In this document: positions 9,239-17,491 of the stretch, piece by piece
Numbering within the stretch: the first letter of the stretch is position 1
Layout of the letters: every line of letters begins with the position of its first letter
Source of the DNA: Arthrobacter sp. StoSoilB20
GTDB lineage: Bacteria; Actinomycetota; Actinomycetes; Actinomycetales; Micrococcaceae
Length of the DNA: 64,000 bases
Assembly: GCF_019977295.1 (NCBI RefSeq)
Contig: NZ_AP024651.1
Location: 744,001-808,000, forward strand
Reading direction: 5' to 3'
Program-made: the position numbers and the translations under genes
Notes under the pieces: model-generated
Database searches by the model: none
Told to the model about the DNA's origin: nothing
The model's input: only the letters and a program-made list of their open reading frames with translations

Positions 9239-9331
9239 TCACAGCTGTGACGTCTGTGACGCCACAGGAGGGATATAGACGGCACCCGTGGAAAGGGCGC
9301 GCCAGTACCGGCGGCGGTATGTGGTGGTCAT
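9239..9331 (-). pseudogene. Truncated 5' remnant of a third lipoprotein copy
   Basis: The ATG at 9331 and the next ten codons (MTTTYRRRYWR) are identical to the start of the intact lipoprotein gene at 9856, 525 bp to the right. Homology then ends abruptly and the frame stops at 9239 inside the palindrome TCACAGCTGTGA. The matching direct repeat is about 9299-9386 versus 9824-9911. It includes the shared C-terminal coding end of the genes, so this is the scar of a tandem array that lost its third member. Confidence 0.7.
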
Positions 9332-9337
9332 TGCTTC

Positions 9338-9856
9338 CTACCGGAATTTGCTTTCAGGGTCGGGAACGCAACGGGTGTTGCCGCCGAGCGTGGTGCCGAA
9401 GCTGCTCGTCCCAAGCTGCAGGGAGAACTTGCCATCGCCAAAGCCAGTGGTGATCTGGTCTCGGTTGGCCCCTGAAGGCTGGGTTTGAACAACTCTTAGC
9501 CCTTTGCTTTCAAAGGCTTCCTTTACCGTCTTATGCATCGCTTCAGCCTGATCTTCTGAGATCGCGACCTGCGTGCTGTCGAAGCTGAATTGAGTCCCCT
9601 CCATGCCCAGAGGCAGATGGCAGACGTCCCCCTGTGCCTCTGGAGTGACTTTTGTCCAGTCGCCGGGGGCGAGGGCTTGGACTTCCGTGAAGAGGTCAAG
9701 GTATTCCTTGCGGGCTTGTTCCGGGTCCATGGCCTGCTCCGCGGTGCTGGTAGGTGGGTTGGTTCTCGGCGCTGTCCCGCACCCCGCAAGGGTGAGAAGA
9801 AGGATCGCAGCGGCGGGAAGGATGCGCCAGTACCGGCGGCGGTATGTGGTGGTCAT
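9338..9856 (-). CDS. Small lipoprotein, paralogue 1 of tandem pair
   Basis: 172 residues. Arg-rich start, hydrophobic stretch, then lipobox LAGC (Cys about 26), so it should be lipidated and held on the outer face of the membrane. The mature part has a DPEQARKEYLDLFTEVQALAPGDW block and ends with GGNTRCVPDPESKFR. The second copy just upstream shares the signal peptide, the central EYLDLFT..PGDW segment and the identical tail. I do not recognise a named domain. It starts 6 bases after the stop of the upstream paralogue. Confidence 0.8.
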   Translation of the reverse strand: MTTTYRRRYWRILPAAAILLLTLAGCGTAPRTNPPTSTAEQAMDPEQARKEYLDLFTEVQALAPGDWTKVTPEAQGDVCHLPLGMEGTQFSFDSTQVAISEDQAEAMHKTVKEAFESKGLRVVQTQPSGANRDQITTGFGDGKFSLQLGTSSFGTTLGGNTRCVPDPESKFR

Positions 9857-9862
9857 TGCTTC

Positions 9863-10378
9863 CTACCGGAATTTGCTTTCCGGGTCGGGAACGCAGCGGG
9901 TATTTCCGCCGAGGGCGATGCCGTATTTGCCGGTGGTGATTCCCATGACGAACTTTTCGGGGCCGAACACGTCGGTTCTTCTGACAGAGTTTTCGCCTCC
10001 GTCGGTGTGTTGCGTGACGGTGAACCCTGTGGTTTCGAACTCAGCCTTGACCTTGTCGTGGAGAGCGTCCATTTCTTCCCGGCTCAGCGGGCTTCGGGTG
10101 GCATCGAAAGAGACTTGGGTGCCTTCAGTGCCGGGAGGGCCATCACAGACCCCTCCGGGTTTGTCTGGCGTGACCTTTGACCAGTCGCCCGGGGCGTGGG
10201 CTTGAATCTTGGTGAAGAGGTCGAGATATTCCTTGCGGGCTTGTTCTGATCCCATGGTCTGCTCCGCAGTGCTGGTAGGAGGATTGGTGCTCGGCGCTGT
10301 CCCGCACCCTGCAAGGGTGAGAAGAAGGATTGCCGCGGGAAGGACTCGCCTGTGCCGGCTGCGGTGGGTGGTTGTCAT
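9863..10378 (-). CDS. Small lipoprotein, paralogue 2 of tandem pair
   Basis: 171 residues, lipobox LAGC and the same layout as the next gene. Between the shared signal/EYLDLFT part and the identical GGNTRCVPDPESKFR tail, the two copies diverge (GVCDGPPGTEGTQVSFDATRSPLSREEMDALHDKVK here), suggesting diversification after duplication. The start ATG overlaps the TGA of the upstream small gene (10375-10378). Function unknown; the middle looks like a secreted alpha/beta domain with two alternating strands. Confidence 0.8.
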   Translation of the reverse strand: MTTTHRSRHRRVLPAAILLLTLAGCGTAPSTNPPTSTAEQTMGSEQARKEYLDLFTKIQAHAPGDWSKVTPDKPGGVCDGPPGTEGTQVSFDATRSPLSREEMDALHDKVKAEFETTGFTVTQHTDGGENSVRRTDVFGPEKFVMGITTGKYGIALGGNTRCVPDPESKFR

Positions 10379-10656
10379 GTTTTCGGGTTCGTGAGTTGTT
10401 CGGCCCAGCCCAAGGCGATCCTGGCCTGGTTTTTACATGACTCGGTTCTCCTGTCGAAGTACCCGTAGATGCCGTCCGTGCCGCCGGTGATGGCGCAGGC
10501 GTCCTTGAACAGACGCCCGTAGCCCCCGTTGAAGTCCTGCACTGCCTGCTCTATGGCCCCGCACAGGAAGCCTCCCTCGGCCCGCAGAACCTCGTCGGCA
10601 GAGTTCGCGGCACTGACCAGCGCGTCGGCTGCGCCTTCATCAAAAGCAATTCCCAT
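10375..10656 (-). CDS. Small helical protein upstream of the lipoproteins, WXG100/ESX-like size
   Basis: 93 residues from the ATG at 10656 (MGIAFDEGAADALVSAANSA), preferred over a TTG at 10686 because a G-rich GGGGCGGG precedes it. The sequence is mainly amphipathic helix with small residues, a length and character similar to ESX/WXG100-type secreted proteins, but a clear WxG is missing and a YGYFDRR segment takes its place. It overlaps the next lipoprotein start by 4 bases, so the three form one operon. The link to ESX export is speculative. Confidence 0.6.
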   Translation of the reverse strand: MGIAFDEGAADALVSAANSADEVLRAEGGFLCGAIEQAVQDFNGGYGRLFKDACAITGGTDGIYGYFDRRTESCKNQARIALGWAEQLTNPKT

Positions 10657-10762
10657 GCCCGCCCCAAACCGGAACAATAAATCCAACGACTAGCATAACT
10701 GCTGTTTGAGCAATTGGAACGTCGTAGTGGTCGTAGTGTTGGACGGCTTTAGGAGGTTATGT

Positions 10763-11026
10763 ATGCCGGAGGATGCCAGGAAGCACCTGCGCCCGACGGC
10801 GGAGCGGGTAGCCGAGGAACTGAATATGTCAGTGAATCTGGGCAAGGTGTTGCTTGAGCCGGTGATCTGCGGTCGTCCAGGTCCGGGGCCTTGGAGCAGG
10901 AACCGGAAGTCACCTTTTGGCTACAACCTGCCTGTGCCGCGGGTCACAAGTTCCGTTAGGGCGCCAACTTCCATAGGCTTGCAGGGTGATCTTCAAAGCT
11001 GTGGGCGAGGGACGCCCGTACCCTGA
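10763..11026 (+). CDS. Possible small ORF with perfect Shine-Dalgarno
   Basis: An 87-residue frame from the ATG at 10763 with AGGAGG exactly 6 bases upstream. It begins MPEDARKHLRPTAERVAEEL, which looks like a real helical start, but later sequence (rich in Pro, Gly, Ser) looks non-coding and overlaps the next gene by about 40 bases. It may be a degraded gene of which only the start is left. Otherwise 10657-10985 holds no clear gene. Confidence 0.3.
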   Translation: MPEDARKHLRPTAERVAEELNMSVNLGKVLLEPVICGRPGPGPWSRNRKSPFGYNLPVPRVTSSVRAPTSIGLQGDLQSCGRGTPVP

Positions 11027-11285
11027 CCATGGATACTCGGCGCCGCGGGACTGGGCTGCCTTGCCTCCGCGCCCTATCCGCCTCGATGAACTGGTAACCA
11101 CCAAACGGACCTTGGATTTGGAGGCATTGTTGGCTGAGGACTCAACCTTCTTTGGCGACCTGTTCCCCCATGTCGTCCAGTACCAGGGCGTCATGTACCT
11201 CGAGGACGGCCTCCACCGGGCCGTCCGCACGGCGCTGCACCAAAGGACCGCGATTCACGCACGTGTGTTGGTAATCGATGGCTAG
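10986..11285 (+). CDS. Conserved actinobacterial protein of unknown function (sometimes labelled VapB-like)
   Basis: 99 residues from a GTG. The core IRLDELVTTKRTLDLEALLAEDSTFFGDLFPHVV and the tail HRAVRTALHQRTAIHARVL are well ordered and resemble a ParB-N/Srx-like fold where a regulator reads 'MYLEDGLHR'. I recall relatives in Arthrobacter labelled as VapB-family antitoxins, but there is no toxin gene here, so I would not trust that name. It overlaps the next gene by 8 bases, and conserved pairing with a LytR_C protein suggests an envelope-related job. Confidence 0.72.
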   Translation: MIFKAVGEGRPYPDHGYSAPRDWAALPPRPIRLDELVTTKRTLDLEALLAEDSTFFGDLFPHVVQYQGVMYLEDGLHRAVRTALHQRTAIHARVLVIDG

Positions 11286-11994
11286 GCGGACGGGTCCCAC
11301 CAGTCCGGAGGAGCCCGCAGCAAAAAAACGTAAGCGTCCCAAGGATGTGACGCTGCTCCATGGCCACCACGTGGTCACCGGCCCGGAGCTCCGGGCCACC
11401 TTTGCCGAGGATGCCGCGGCCCAGAAGAGCCGTTTCCGGCGCCGGCTGCTTCACGGAATTGTCCTGGTGCTGCTGGTGGGTGTGATCGCTGCCGGGGCGG
11501 TGGGAGCCTGGGCCATCATGAACGGCGTGATCAAAGTCCCCACCGCGATCGCCAGTAAAGCCCCGGTGAGCCTGTGCCCCACCACCACGTTCGACTACGT
11601 TCCGAACGAAACAGTGAACCTCAACGTCTTCAACGCCACCTCCCGCGGCGGCCTGGCAGGTACCGTGGCTGAGCAATTTACTGCCCGGGGCTTCAAAGTG
11701 GCCTCGGTGGATAACAGCGAGACCGCCTATGCCGGAGTGGCCGTAGTAGTTTCCGGCGTCAAGGGCCAGGCGGCTGCGTTCAACGTCCAGCGCAACCTTG
11801 CCGGCACGGACTACTTCCAGGACAACCGTGAGGACGAGTCCGTGGATGTCATCCTCACCTCAGGCTACGAGGGCCTGGTGGAACCGGAACTGGTGGATCA
11901 AACTCCGGGGAAGCTGCTGTGCCCGCGCGAGGACCTGCGGATTGCCGATAACTCAAAGTGGCCGATCATCCCGACGCTTCCAGCGGGGCAGTAA
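11278..11994 (+). CDS. Membrane-anchored LytR_C domain protein
   Basis: 238 residues: basic cytoplasmic N-terminus (KKRKRPKD), one membrane helix at about 58-82, then an extracellular LytR_C domain beginning ETVNLNVFNATSRGGLAGTVAEQFTARGF and ending with a VDVILTSGYEGL strand. LytR_C domains occur at the C-terminus of LCP ligases that attach polymers to peptidoglycan; here the domain stands alone on a membrane anchor, so it may be an accessory to an LCP enzyme elsewhere. The start overlaps the stop of the preceding gene, showing coupling. Confidence 0.82.
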   Translation: MARRTGPTSPEEPAAKKRKRPKDVTLLHGHHVVTGPELRATFAEDAAAQKSRFRRRLLHGIVLVLLVGVIAAGAVGAWAIMNGVIKVPTAIASKAPVSLCPTTTFDYVPNETVNLNVFNATSRGGLAGTVAEQFTARGFKVASVDNSETAYAGVAVVVSGVKGQAAAFNVQRNLAGTDYFQDNREDESVDVILTSGYEGLVEPELVDQTPGKLLCPREDLRIADNSKWPIIPTLPAGQ

Positions 11995-12015
11995 CGGCAG
12001 GCAGCCGCCCCTGCA

Positions 12016-12768
12016 CTAGCCCGCCAGGGCGTCGTGGATGGGTGCGTCGTGGATGGGTGCTTCCTGGACGGCTGCTTCCAGTCGGATCGGCCGCCCGGCT
12101 TCGTCGAAGCGTGCTCCCGCCCCGAGCTGGATGAAATGTACGGTCTGCGCAGTATGGGCTTCAACAGATGCGTGTGCTTCAACAGCTGACTTGACCTCGA
12201 CGTCGGAGGCCTGGGCAGGCGCGGTAGTCCCGCCGTCGGGCGTTCGGTTGCGTCGTGCGGCGCTGGCAGACAGCGTTCCGTGAATGAGTCGAGCCAGCTG
12301 GGCGACGTCGACGTCGGGAAGGTAGCCCTGGCGGACGCCGTCTTGAAGTATGTCCTGCAGAAGGATATTGAGATCGCCCACGTGGTCCGCGAGCTTGGCA
12401 AAGGAGCCGGGAGAGAGGACTGCGGCCATGGCAGGTCCCGGGGGCAGGTGGCGGCGGCTCAGGTCCTCCACTTGCGCGCGGACGTAAAGGGCCAGCCTGT
12501 CCACAGGGTTTTCCAACGCGGCCAGTGACTCCCGGAGATCAACAATGAAGCGCTCCGTCTCGTCCAGGGCGTACGCGATCAGCAGTTGTTCCATGTCCGC
12601 GTAGTAGTTGTAGACGGCGGTGCGGCCAACGCCCGCGTGGCGGGCGACGTCTGTCATGGTGAGGCCGGGGAGGCCGTGGGTGAAGAGGAGTTCACCGAAG
12701 GCAGTGAGAATCCTCCGTTGGGTCTCGGCGCGTTGGGCAGCGTTCGTGGCGGCCGTGATCCTGGGCAT
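12016..12768 (-). CDS. TetR family transcriptional regulator
   Basis: 250 residues, longer than usual. The N-terminal HTH (LTMTDVARHAGVGRTAVYNYYADMEQLLIAYA, about 36-66) is classic TetR. The ligand domain ends near 175; the last 75 residues are a low-complexity Ala/Glu/His tail with tandem repeats (EAHASVEAHTAQ; APIHDAPIHDA) encoded by 15-bp direct repeats at 12037-12066. The tail is a likely recent expansion. No obvious target gene is adjacent apart from the LacI gene behind it, so it may be autoregulated through the inverted repeat just upstream. Confidence 0.85.
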   Translation of the reverse strand: MPRITAATNAAQRAETQRRILTAFGELLFTHGLPGLTMTDVARHAGVGRTAVYNYYADMEQLLIAYALDETERFIVDLRESLAALENPVDRLALYVRAQVEDLSRRHLPPGPAMAAVLSPGSFAKLADHVGDLNILLQDILQDGVRQGYLPDVDVAQLARLIHGTLSASAARRNRTPDGGTTAPAQASDVEVKSAVEAHASVEAHTAQTVHFIQLGAGARFDEAGRPIRLEAAVQEAPIHDAPIHDALAG

Positions 12769-12781
12769 ATAGACACTTTAC

Positions 12782-12795
12782 AGTGATCTGTCACT
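12782..12795. promoter_or_regulatory. Short inverted repeat upstream of tetR gene
   Basis: AGTGA TCTG TCACT lies 13 bases upstream of the TetR start. Its size and place suit an autoregulatory TetR operator. Confidence 0.4.
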
Positions 12796-12809
12796 AAGAG
12801 GGGGCTTTG

Positions 12810-13817
12810 TCAGGTGTTGCTGATTCCATCAGGAACCCGGGCGGTCGTTTTACGAAGCACCAAGTGCGGCGTCCGGACCACGCTGCCCGGCGTCGAGACT
12901 CCTTCGATCCGGTCCACGGCGCGGCTGACGGCGGCGGCGGCAAGGAGCGGAGCGTCCTGGCTGACGGAGGTCAGTTGGACGTAGCTCAACTTGGCGAAGT
13001 GGCTGTCGTCGTAGCCAATAACTGACACATCCGCAGGAATGCTGATCCCTGCGGCCTTGAAACTCTCCATAATTCCAAGCGCGGACCTGTCGTTGAAGGC
13101 GATGACGGCCGTGGGAAGGTCAGCCTGGAGGATCCTGCCCGCGTCCATGCCGTCTTCCTCTCCAGGACCACCCGGAACAACCCAGGGGGTCAGTCCGCGC
13201 CGGATCATCTCCGCGCGGTAGGCGTCCCGGCGATTTTCCGACGAAACCGCAGTGCCGCCGTCGACGTGAACGATCCTCCGGTGGCCCAAACTGACCAAGT
13301 GGTCAACGGCCATGGCGATGCCGGCTTGGTCGTCGCTGCTGACCGAATCCACAGCCTGCCCCACGTCGTCACGCAGAAGGCTTACCACCGGCACCGAGCG
13401 GGCGTGCAGCGAGAGATCTTCCATGCCAAGGGTGGGGGCTATGACGATCAATGCCTCGGCGCCCACATCCAGCAGGGTCTCGATGGCGCGGGCCTCAGGC
13501 CTGCCGTTGGCGACGGCGCTAAGAGTTATTTCATAGCCTTTGGCCGACGCCTCGGCGTAGGCGGCATCAACAATTTCGGCATGAAAGGGCTGCGCGGTGG
13601 AGAAAGAGAGGCCCAGGAGCTTGGTCCGGCTGCTCCGCAGCAGCCTTGCACGGGAGTCTGCCCGGTATCCAAGGTCATTAGCTGCCTGAAGCACCTTTTG
13701 CCGGGTGGATTCGGCCGCTCCGGGAGCTCCCCGCATGACGATGGACACCAGGGCGCGCGAGACGCCGGCCGCTTCGGCTACGTCCATCAGGGTGGGGCGG
13801 CGCTGCACTTCTGACAT
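12810..13817 (-). CDS. LacI family transcriptional regulator
   Basis: 335 residues. The HTH TLMDVAEAAGVSRALVSIVMRG is at about 9-30, followed by the hinge helix RARLLRSSRTKLLGLSF and a periplasmic-binding-like sensor domain. GGAGG precedes the ATG by 4-5 bases. It is divergent from a Gfo/Idh/MocA dehydrogenase and a hydroxypyruvate-isomerase-like gene, with two LacI-type operators between them, so it should repress that sugar or polyol pathway. Confidence 0.9.
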   Translation of the reverse strand: MSEVQRRPTLMDVAEAAGVSRALVSIVMRGAPGAAESTRQKVLQAANDLGYRADSRARLLRSSRTKLLGLSFSTAQPFHAEIVDAAYAEASAKGYEITLSAVANGRPEARAIETLLDVGAEALIVIAPTLGMEDLSLHARSVPVVSLLRDDVGQAVDSVSSDDQAGIAMAVDHLVSLGHRRIVHVDGGTAVSSENRRDAYRAEMIRRGLTPWVVPGGPGEEDGMDAGRILQADLPTAVIAFNDRSALGIMESFKAAGISIPADVSVIGYDDSHFAKLSYVQLTSVSQDAPLLAAAAVSRAVDRIEGVSTPGSVVRTPHLVLRKTTARVPDGISNT

Positions 13818-13840
13818 ATATCCTCCAGTTGCAACCAGTG

Positions 13841-13903
13841 TATAGAACGATCTAGACGGGACGGAAACCGCATGTCAATATAGTCGAACTAGAACGATCT
13901 AGA
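13841..13903. promoter_or_regulatory. Pair of LacI-type operators, AGAACGATCTAGA
   Basis: TATAGAACGATCTAGA (13841-13856) and CTAGAACGATCTAGA (13889-13903) share AGAACGATCTAGA; the second is CTAGA-ACGA-TCTAG, an inverted repeat around a central CG step, as LacI-family sites usually are. They lie 47 bp apart in the divergent promoter and would let the LacI protein control both directions. Confidence 0.7.
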
Positions 13904-13924
13904 TGAACATATTCAGGAGCAACC

Positions 13925-15063
13925 ATGGGATACCTTCAGCATCCGGTCAGTGAAGACCGGCCCGTTCGCATCGGCCTGATTGGGGCCGGGTGGATTGGGA
14001 GATTCCACGCCGAGTCCGTCGCGCGACGCATCCACAATGCCCGACTGGAGGCAATAGCGGATCCGTCCCTTCCCGCCGTCGAGGCCTTGGCCGACCGCCT
14101 GGACGTCGGGAAAATCAGCACTGACCCCACCGATGTCCTGAACGACCCCGAGGTGGACGCTGTTCTCATTGCTGCTCCGGCCCGCTTTCATTCCGGGCTG
14201 ATAGCCGCGGCAGCGCGTGCTGGAAAGCATGTCTTCTGCGAAAAGCCGGGTGGCCGGACCCTGGAAGAACTCGACGAGGCTATGGAAGCGGCAGAGGCTG
14301 CAGGCGTGGTGGTCCAGTTCGGTTTCAACCGCCGCTACGCTGAGGACTTCGCTGCCGCCCGCAGGTTGATTGACCAGGGGGCTGTGGGAACCCCGCAGTT
14401 GCTGCGCTCCTTGACCCGTGATCCGGGCAGCCTGGAGGGGATTGCCAATCCGGAGCGGATTCCCCCGGACACCATCTTCCTTGAGACCCTCATTCATGAC
14501 TTTGACACCCTGAACTGGCTGAACCCGGGGGCTGTCCCCGTTCGCGTCCATGCCGTGGCTGATGCGCTGGTAGCCCCCGAAGCAAAAGAGGGCGGGCTGT
14601 TGGACACCGCCGTGGTCACCGTCACCTACAGCAATGGAGCCATAGCCGTGGCCGAAGCCAACTTCAACGCCCTCTACGGCTATGACATACGGGGAGAAGT
14701 GTTCGGCTCCGCCGGAATGGTGACGGCCGGAGGCCCCCAAGCCAGCACGGCTAGGAGCTACACTGCCGCCGGTATCCATTCGGATACGGTCCGCCTGAAC
14801 GTAGACCTCTTTCATGACGCCTACACGGCTCAACTGGCGCACTTTGTGGATGCCGTCAAGGCGGACCGCGACGGTAGTGAAGCCACGGCGGGGGCTGCCG
14901 CTGGAACCGTTCGCGCGCCGGTGCGGTCGACGCACGGAACGCGCTGGCTGTTGCCCTGGCCGCCTCCCGTTCGGCTCAGACAGGGCTGCCTGTTGAGGTG
15001 GCATCAATTGCCGTACTGCAGCCGGCGGAGCCTGCACTTCTGAACGTAGGAGGAAACGCGTGA
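13925..15063 (+). CDS. Gfo/Idh/MocA sugar or inositol dehydrogenase with C-terminal frameshift
   Basis: The frame from 13925 (AGGAG 5 bases upstream) has the Rossmann start IGLIGAGWIGRFHAESV, the EKPGGRTLEEL lysine motif and FGFNRRYAEDF, typical of NAD(P)-dependent inositol 2-dehydrogenase-like enzymes. After about residue 330 the frame turns into non-family sequence and stops at 15043. The next frame continues the expected family ending (AVDARNALAVALAASRSAQTGLPVEV) and stops at 15061-15063, overlapping the next start as GTGA. One base is missing near 14917-14921 (CGCGCGCC). This is a sequencing slip or a true broken C-terminus. Confidence 0.8.
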
Positions 15064-15893
15064 GTTTCCGCCTGGCTGCCTGCGCCGAAATGCTGTACGG
15101 GGAGCTGCCCTTGACGGAGCGGGTGGAAAGGATTCACGGGCAAGGCTTCGAGGTGGAGTTGTGGGACACCCGCGGCCGGGACATCGCGGCTTTGGCATCC
15201 ACGGGAGCCCGGTTCTCCTCAATGAGCGGCTATTTTGGCGGTAGCCTCACCGATCCTGAAAGCGCCGATGAAGTGCTGGCATCGGCGGAGAAGTTAATTC
15301 CGACTGCACTGGAACTCGGCATCGAGCGCATGGTGGTCCACCCTGCGGAACTGGGCGAGGGTGGCCGGGCTGTCCGGCCCGTTCATCGTTCTACCGGCGA
15401 AATGTGGCTGACGGGCAGGAGAACCCTTGAGCGTTTGGGGGTGTTGGGTGAAAAGTACGGCGTGGTGTTCGCATTGGAGAACCTGAACACCGTCCTGGAC
15501 CACCCGGGAATCCCGTTGGCGCGGGCCAAAGACACCCTGGCGCTGGTCTCGGCGGTCGACCACCCCAACGTCAGGATGATGCTGGACCTGTATCACGCCC
15601 AAATCGGCGAGGGGAACCTGATCGAACTGGTCCGGGCCGCGTTGCCTTGGGTGGGAGAAATACAGGTGGCCGACGTTCCAGGCCGGTGCGAACCGGGGAC
15701 AGGGGAGATCAACTACCCGGGCGTCGCGGCTGCTCTCCAGGACGTCGGGTATACGGGCGTCGTCGGCCTGGAAGCGAATGCCGCCGGAGGAGCCGGCGTG
15801 GACGCGGGCGATGCGGCACTCGCTGCCTTCCGCGCTGCCTTCCGCGCTGCCTTCGAGAGCGCGGTCTCCGAGAACGCAGCCTTCGAGAACTAG
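15060..15893 (+). CDS. Hydroxypyruvate isomerase-like TIM-barrel protein
   Basis: 277 residues from a GTG that overlaps the stop of the preceding dehydrogenase. It is an AP-endonuclease-2-type barrel: metal ligands in FALENLN (about 140-146), MMLDLYHAQ (about 178-186), VADVPGR (about 203-209) and GLEAN (about 240-244). Relatives interconvert hydroxypyruvate with tartronate semialdehyde or act on inosose-like sugars, so pairing with a Gfo/Idh/MocA enzyme suggests polyol or inositol breakdown. The tail carries a duplicated AFRAAFRAAF from a tandem 12-bp repeat. Confidence 0.8.
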   Translation: MSFRLAACAEMLYGELPLTERVERIHGQGFEVELWDTRGRDIAALASTGARFSSMSGYFGGSLTDPESADEVLASAEKLIPTALELGIERMVVHPAELGEGGRAVRPVHRSTGEMWLTGRRTLERLGVLGEKYGVVFALENLNTVLDHPGIPLARAKDTLALVSAVDHPNVRMMLDLYHAQIGEGNLIELVRAALPWVGEIQVADVPGRCEPGTGEINYPGVAAALQDVGYTGVVGLEANAAGGAGVDAGDAALAAFRAAFRAAFESAVSENAAFEN

Positions 15894-15961
15894 GCGGCAG
15901 CAGCGGCCCGGGTCGGCCGGCGGAACATTTGCTCCGACAAGGCCGGCCACTGCGGAACTGC

Positions 15962-16007
15962 GCCCATGGACGGCCAATGCGGAACGGGCGTCACCGCGTC
16001 CATGGGC
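15962..16007 (+). terminator. Stem-loop with perfect 11-bp arms after the isomerase gene
   Basis: GCCCATGGACG (15962-15972) pairs with CGTCCATGGGC (15997-16007). There is no U-run, but the place, downstream of the LacI-controlled unit and before the next regulator gene, suits a transcription stop. Confidence 0.4.
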
Positions 16008-16171
16008 GTGCGGGCAAAGAAACGCGTTCCCGGTCGGCGGGGTGCAGCCTTATTGGGCGGGGGAGCGCGGTCTCCGCGGGCGGGGAACACGGACTTCACC
16101 GGCGAAATTCGCGTAGCATCAAGGAACCCGGTCAATCGCATCGCCGGTCAACACTGCTGCAAGGGGGCGTA

Positions 16172-17173
16172 TTGCGCGCAACGGTCAAGGACGTAGCGCG
16201 CCGTGCGGGGGTTTCGCCTAAAACGGTCTCAAACGTCATGAACGGCATCGTTCCGGTCAGTGGTCCCACCCGGCTAAGGGTGGAGCAGGCCATGCAGGAG
16301 CTCGACTACGTACCCAACCTTTCGGCGCGCGGACTGCGAAATGGCCGGTCGGGTGTTATTGGCCTGGCGCTGCCGGACCTTGCCACCCCGTTCTCGGCTG
16401 AACTTGCGCAGAGCATTGTGGAGGTTGCCCACGCCCAAGGGTTCAGCGTTCAGATCGAGGAGACCGGCTCCGACCCCCACCGTGAGCATGAGCTGATGAC
16501 CCGCGCCCGGGCCAACCTCATTGATGGGCTGATTCTTAATCCCGTGGTGCTCAAGGAAAGCGCCGTTCAGATGGGTGTGGCCTTGCCTCCAGTGGTACTG
16601 CTGGGCGAGGTTACCCAGCAACTGGCCGACCGCGTCTTTGTGGACAGCTTCGCCGCAGCACGCGATATGACCCTGGCCTTGGCCAGGCCCGGCCGCCGGC
16701 GTATCGCTGTTCTGGGCGTCAACCGGGGAAGGCAATCAGCCACGGCGATCCAGCGGACAGGCGGCTATGAAGCCGCGCTCCAAACACTGGGAATCGCCAA
16801 GGATGAATCGCTGATGATCTCTTGCGACAGCTGGACGCCCGCTTCAGCCGCGAAATCACTGGCGGAGTATTTGGATGCCAATCCTTTGCCCGAGGCACTG
16901 TTCTGTTTCACCGACTCCATGGCTTTGGGTGCCTTGAACACGTTGTGGAAAAGGGGAGTCCGCGTTCCGGATGACATTGCCGTGGCGGGTTTCGACGACG
17001 TGATCGACGGGCGTTTTGCGGTGCCTTCCTTGACCACCGTCTCCTTTGACAAGCGAGCCATTGCCACCCAGGCCCTGCGCCTGCTGACTGAGCGCATGTC
17101 CGACAGGTCCCATGGGCAGCGTTTGGTTGAAATCGACTACACCATTGAGGAACGGGACAGCAGCAAGGGCTGA
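16172..17173 (+). CDS. LacI family regulator of the arabinoside operon
   Basis: 333 residues starting at a TTG (16172) with AAGGGGG 6 bases before it; the protein then begins directly with the family start LRATVKDVARRAGVSPKTVSNVMNG. Longer upstream frames are GC-rich junk. The sensor domain is complete (GVIGLALPDL to GFDDVIDGRFAVPSLTTVSFD). A LacI-type operator lies 55 bp after its stop, upstream of a sugar ABC operon and GH51 arabinofuranosidase, so arabinose or an arabino-oligosaccharide is the likely inducer. Confidence 0.87.
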   Translation: MRATVKDVARRAGVSPKTVSNVMNGIVPVSGPTRLRVEQAMQELDYVPNLSARGLRNGRSGVIGLALPDLATPFSAELAQSIVEVAHAQGFSVQIEETGSDPHREHELMTRARANLIDGLILNPVVLKESAVQMGVALPPVVLLGEVTQQLADRVFVDSFAAARDMTLALARPGRRRIAVLGVNRGRQSATAIQRTGGYEAALQTLGIAKDESLMISCDSWTPASAAKSLAEYLDANPLPEALFCFTDSMALGALNTLWKRGVRVPDDIAVAGFDDVIDGRFAVPSLTTVSFDKRAIATQALRLLTERMSDRSHGQRLVEIDYTIEERDSSKG

Positions 17174-17227
17174 TCCGAGAGTCTTCCACTAAATTGTGTG
17201 CGCTAACAATTTTCTCTTGCCCTACCT

Positions 17228-17243
17228 ATTACAACGATGTAAT
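17228..17243. promoter_or_regulatory. LacI-type operator ATTACAACGATGTAAT in the 17174-17491 gap
   Basis: ATTACA-ACGA-TGTAAT is an inverted repeat with 6-bp arms around the same ACGA centre as the operator pair at 13841-13903. It lies about 250 bp upstream of the ABC operon. The rest of the 318-bp gap (17174-17491) has no gene but is rich in GCAGC/GCAAC repeats, including a small palindrome AGTTGCAGCAACT at about 17338, and AAAGGAG serves as ribosome site near 17479. Confidence 0.65.
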
Positions 17244-17491
17244 GTGAGATCTGCGTCACCCCCCGGGCCACCAATTACCCGAAACGGGGACGCGCCGGAG
17301 CCGGACTTTATGCAGCGCAGCAGTGCAGCGGCGAAGCAGTTGCAGCAACTACACAGGCGCGCAACGCGCTGCAGCAACAACGCAGGCACGCAACGCACTT
17401 CTGCCTGCATTTTCAACACGCATTTCAATAACGCATTCAACAAAGCAATGCAGCAGTGACCTTTCAGCGGACCCATCCAAAGGAGTGACGG

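Noticed and set aside
9239..9250. CRP-type site TCACAGCTGTGA
   Set aside because: Perfect palindrome but without the 6-base spacing of a CRP/GlxR site; no regulator implied.
17174..17491. Small plus-strand ORF of 87 residues upstream of the arabinoside operon
   Set aside because: GCAGC/GCAAC repeats give biased composition; the gap holds the LacI operator and promoter instead.
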